A stretch of DNA of 8,307 nt, taken from NCBI GenBank assembly GCA_964638595.1, contig CAZWYU010000036.1, positions 1 through 8,307 on the forward strand, read 5' to 3'. The position numbers were made by a program, and so were the translations under genes. Position 1 is the stretch's first letter; every line of letters starts with the position of its first letter. The notes below the pieces were generated by a model. It was not told where the DNA came from. It worked only from the letters and a program-made list of their open reading frames with translations, and made no database searches. Of the stretch, positions 7,378 through 8,307 are shown piece after piece. The DNA comes from CAZWQR01 sp964638595 (GTDB lineage Bacteria > Patescibacteriota > Minisyncoccia > Minisyncoccales > PEYH01).

Positions 7378-7412
7378 AATCAAAAACCATTTTTAATAGA
7401 TGGTTTTTGATT
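7378..7412 (+). terminator. Inverted repeat after the HU gene, likely terminator
   Basis: AATCAAAAACCAT (7378-7390) and ATGGTTTTTGATT (7400-7412) form a perfect 13-bp stem with a 9-base loop. The stem is A/T-rich and no long U-tract follows, but the descending arm itself contains five T. Its place just after the last + strand gene suggests a transcription end for rny-HU; it could act in both directions. Confidence 0.55.
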
Positions 7413-7807
7413 GTTAACTAGTTATATAAAGTTTTATAAAATAAATTACATAACTAGTAGTAAAAAATTAAAAATAATCTAGAATCTTTCTGGATTTACT
7501 CAAGAAAAAATCACTAAGCAACTTGGCAATATTTGTTAAATTATCTCCTATATTTATAGTCGTTTTTAAAAAATTCATCCCCTTTCTGACAGTAACGGCC
7601 GGATAGGAATATTAATTATGAAAGCTATGTTTTTGAAGAAAAACTTGTCTCCTGCTATTATTAAACAAACAAAAAAATAACTCTATAATAACTATCTCAA
7701 GAAGTCATAGGTTGAAGGAGATTATTTGGCCTTAGAAGAGTTTATTTGCGATGTCTTAATAGAAGTTTTTAGAATCTTAGAAAGGAAGACTTAATGGAGG
7801 ATTAAAC
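7413..7807. other. Gene-poor gap between convergent units
   Basis: No intact gene is supported here. What can be seen: a 10-bp palindrome TAACTAGTTA (7415-7424) whose half TAACTAGT recurs at 7451-7458; a promoter-like TTGTTA (7411) to TATAAA (7435) pair with an 18-base gap; a short open stretch near 7483-7533 reading LSGFTQEKITKQLG, which resembles the start of a helix-turn-helix but stops at once; a 20-codon ORF at 7618-7680; and a 22-codon ORF from TTG 7726 to the stop at 7792-7794 preceded by AAGGAG (7715-7720). The pieces are in different frames and broken by stops, which is compatible with a decayed small gene or with chance. Confidence 0.5.
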
Positions 7808-7833
7808 AAAAATCGCCTTCTTCGGCGATTTTT
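7808..7833 (-). terminator. Bidirectional intrinsic terminator for the RNA cluster
   Basis: AAAAATCGCC (7808-7817) and GGCGATTTTT (7824-7833) form a perfect 10-bp stem with a six-base loop. On the - strand the hairpin comes 11 bases after the 3' end of tRNA-Gly and its own arm supplies the U-tract; on the + strand it is followed by GTA and seven T. It should end the - strand tRNA transcript and could also stop + strand read-through from the HU operon. Confidence 0.85.
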
Positions 7834-7844
7834 GTATTTTTTTA

Positions 7845-7915
7845 AGCGGGAGACGGGAATCGAACCCGCATTATCAGATTGGAAATCTGGAATTCTACCA
7901 TTGAACTACTCCCGC
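7845..7915 (-). tRNA. tRNA-Gly (anticodon UCC)
   Basis: Read on the - strand, the gene starts GCGGGAG and ends CTCCCGC, a perfect 7-bp acceptor stem. It has a D arm with GGTA in the loop, an anticodon loop TTTCCAA giving anticodon UCC (reads GGA/GGN), a 4-base variable loop and a T arm with loop TTCGATT. The base pair at the bottom of the anticodon stem is a C-A mismatch. The discriminator base is U, usual for bacterial glycine tRNA. CCA is not encoded and must be added. Length is 71 bases. Confidence 0.96.
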
Positions 7916-7919
7916 AAAA

Positions 7920-8144
7920 TAGATCTGGTGGGACTTGCACCCACTTTATTTTATACTAATGGCAATATATTGCTTTGTGTATCACGAGCCCGGATTCATA
8001 TCATTTAAGACAAAAAGGGTTCCTTGGCAGGTACTCTTTTTGGCATACAACTTTAGCTCGTGATGCACGAACCTTGTTACCGTTTTACTATAACTATAGC
8101 AAACTAATGAGTTCTGCCAAGAGTCTGTCGAGCTAACCGGATTT
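7920..8144 (-). ncRNA. Structured RNA with a tmRNA-like 3' end (possible divergent tmRNA; 5' end unresolved)
   Basis: On the - strand this element ends with a T arm (7944-7928: 5-bp stem GTGGG/CCCAC, loop TGCAAGT) followed by CAGATCT and A (7927-7920). This parallels the tmRNA 3' end, including U at acceptor position 70, the base of the alanine G-U identity pair. Position 55 of the loop is G instead of the near-universal U. No perfect 5' acceptor partner is found; AAATCCGG at 8144-8137 pairs at six of eight positions and is followed by CTCGAC (8132-8127), like the Thermus form of the tmRNA UUCGAC motif. Internal long pairings are strong: 8121-8114 with 8030-8023 (8 bp), and 8064-8056 with 7989-7981 (9 bp, extended by 3 more), crossing as a pseudoknot. 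No convincing ALAA-type tag frame is visible, so tmRNA remains a hypothesis and the 5' boundary is a guess. Confidence 0.4.
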
Positions 8145-8163
8145 GTTTGCCCACATAGGGCGG

Positions 8164-8184
8164 GAACCGGGAATTACTCGTACC
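8164..8184 (-). repeat. Partial copy of tRNA-Pro (anticodon 3' arm to T loop)
   Basis: These 21 bases match 8227-8247 inside tRNA-Pro at 19 positions, in the same direction and 63 bases away. In the tRNA they span the 3' anticodon stem, the variable loop and the 5' T arm. Similarity ends sharply on both sides, so this is a fragment and not a second tRNA. It may be a relic of a tandem duplication or part of the adjacent structured RNA. Confidence 0.6.
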
Positions 8185-8209
8185 TTTACCCTGCATTAAA
8201 TTGTTTATG

Positions 8210-8283
8210 TCGGGGCACCCGGATTTGAACCGGGAATCACTCGCACCCAAAGCGAGCATGTTAGCCAATTACACTATGCCCCG
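8210..8283 (-). tRNA. tRNA-Pro (anticodon UGG)
   Basis: Read on the - strand, the acceptor stem is CGGGGCA/TGCCCCG. The D arm contains TTGG, the anticodon stem CTCGC/GCGAG holds loop TTTGGGT with anticodon UGG (reads CCA/CCN), and the T arm CCCGG/CCGGG has loop TTCAAAT. All stems pair fully, with one G-U pair in the D stem. The discriminator base is A, normal for proline. CCA is not encoded. It is the first RNA of the visible - strand cluster; its promoter lies beyond the window edge. Length is 74 bases. Confidence 0.96.
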
Positions 8284-8307
8284 AAAATTTTTGGTAGTCA
8301 AAAAGAG

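Noticed and set aside
6964..7383. 139-codon - strand frame covering the HU gene
   Set aside because: It overlaps the clear HU gene and the end of rny; the + strand products are unmistakable family members.
8131..8151. tmRNA-style tag frame GCA AAC AAA TCC GGT TAG on the - strand
   Set aside because: It starts like the E. coli tag but gives only Ala-Asn-Lys-Ser-Gly and lacks the hydrophobic ALAA-type end, so it is probably chance.
7982..8173. 63-codon open stretch on the - strand within the structured RNA region
   Set aside because: It has no start codon or ribosome site and its composition (many Ser, Thr, Cys) is unlike the nearby proteins; RNA structure explains the region better.
7920..8209. 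RNase P RNA, SRP RNA or 6S RNA in the inter-tRNA region
   Set aside because: None of their conserved blocks (for example GGAAAGTCC or the SRP GGAAG tetraloop region) were found on either strand.
7920..8209. tRNA interrupted by a group I intron
   Set aside because: The 3' half looks tRNA-like, but no 5' half complementary to the CAGATCT acceptor strand and no clear group I core were found between the flanking tRNAs.
1..8307. CRISPR array, insertion sequence or prophage
   Set aside because: No regularly spaced repeats, transposase, integrase or terminal inverted repeats are visible anywhere in the window.

Overview
The window is an AT-rich bacterial segment holding compact housekeeping genes. 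Seven protein genes run on the + strand from 1 to 7360, and an RNA gene cluster runs on the - strand from 8283 back to 7845. The two arms converge on a gene-poor gap of roughly 400 bases with a hairpin terminator at each end. Several traits suggest a low-GC Candidate Phyla Radiation (Patescibacteria, perhaps Parcubacteria-like) genome: a trigger factor that lacks its prolyl-isomerase domain, a NusA with a Lys/Glu-rich insertion and Lys/Asp tail, a membrane pyrophosphatase next to nusA, start codons without Shine-Dalgarno sequences, and tRNA genes without encoded CCA. This placement is an inference from gene style; no marker phylogeny was run.

Layout. Positions 1-255 are the 3' part of a DUF192-family gene cut by the window edge. 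Positions 259-287 hold a near-consensus sigma70-type promoter, followed at 302-326 by a short hairpin with a U-tract, and then nusA (349-1683). The next genes are closely packed: hppA, membrane pyrophosphatase (1748-3736); tig, trigger factor (3740-4738, only 3 bases after hppA); and clpP (4755-5351). A 158-base spacer with a GC-rich hairpin separates these from rny, RNase Y (5510-7042), which is followed by an HU-type DNA-binding protein gene (7088-7360) and a hairpin at 7378-7412. From 7413 to 7807 there is no convincing intact gene, only scraps of possible decayed coding sequence. A bidirectional terminator at 7808-7833 closes the - strand RNA cluster: tRNA-Gly(UCC) at 7845-7915, a structured RNA region ending in a tmRNA-like T arm at 7920-7944, and tRNA-Pro(UGG) at 8210-8283.

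How the genes fit together. The + strand genes cover transcription elongation and termination (NusA), membrane energetics (pyrophosphatase), nascent-chain folding (trigger factor), protein degradation (ClpP), mRNA decay (RNase Y) and nucleoid structure (HU). Trigger factor followed by ClpP is a common bacterial pairing; clpX, often the next gene, is absent here. If the - strand element between the tRNAs is a tmRNA, ribosome rescue would sit within 3 kb of ClpP, the protease that degrades tagged products. The points most worth a second look are that unresolved RNA, the PPIase-less trigger factor, the predicted K+-dependent and possibly Na+-pumping type of the pyrophosphatase, and the terminator-like hairpin in the nusA leader.
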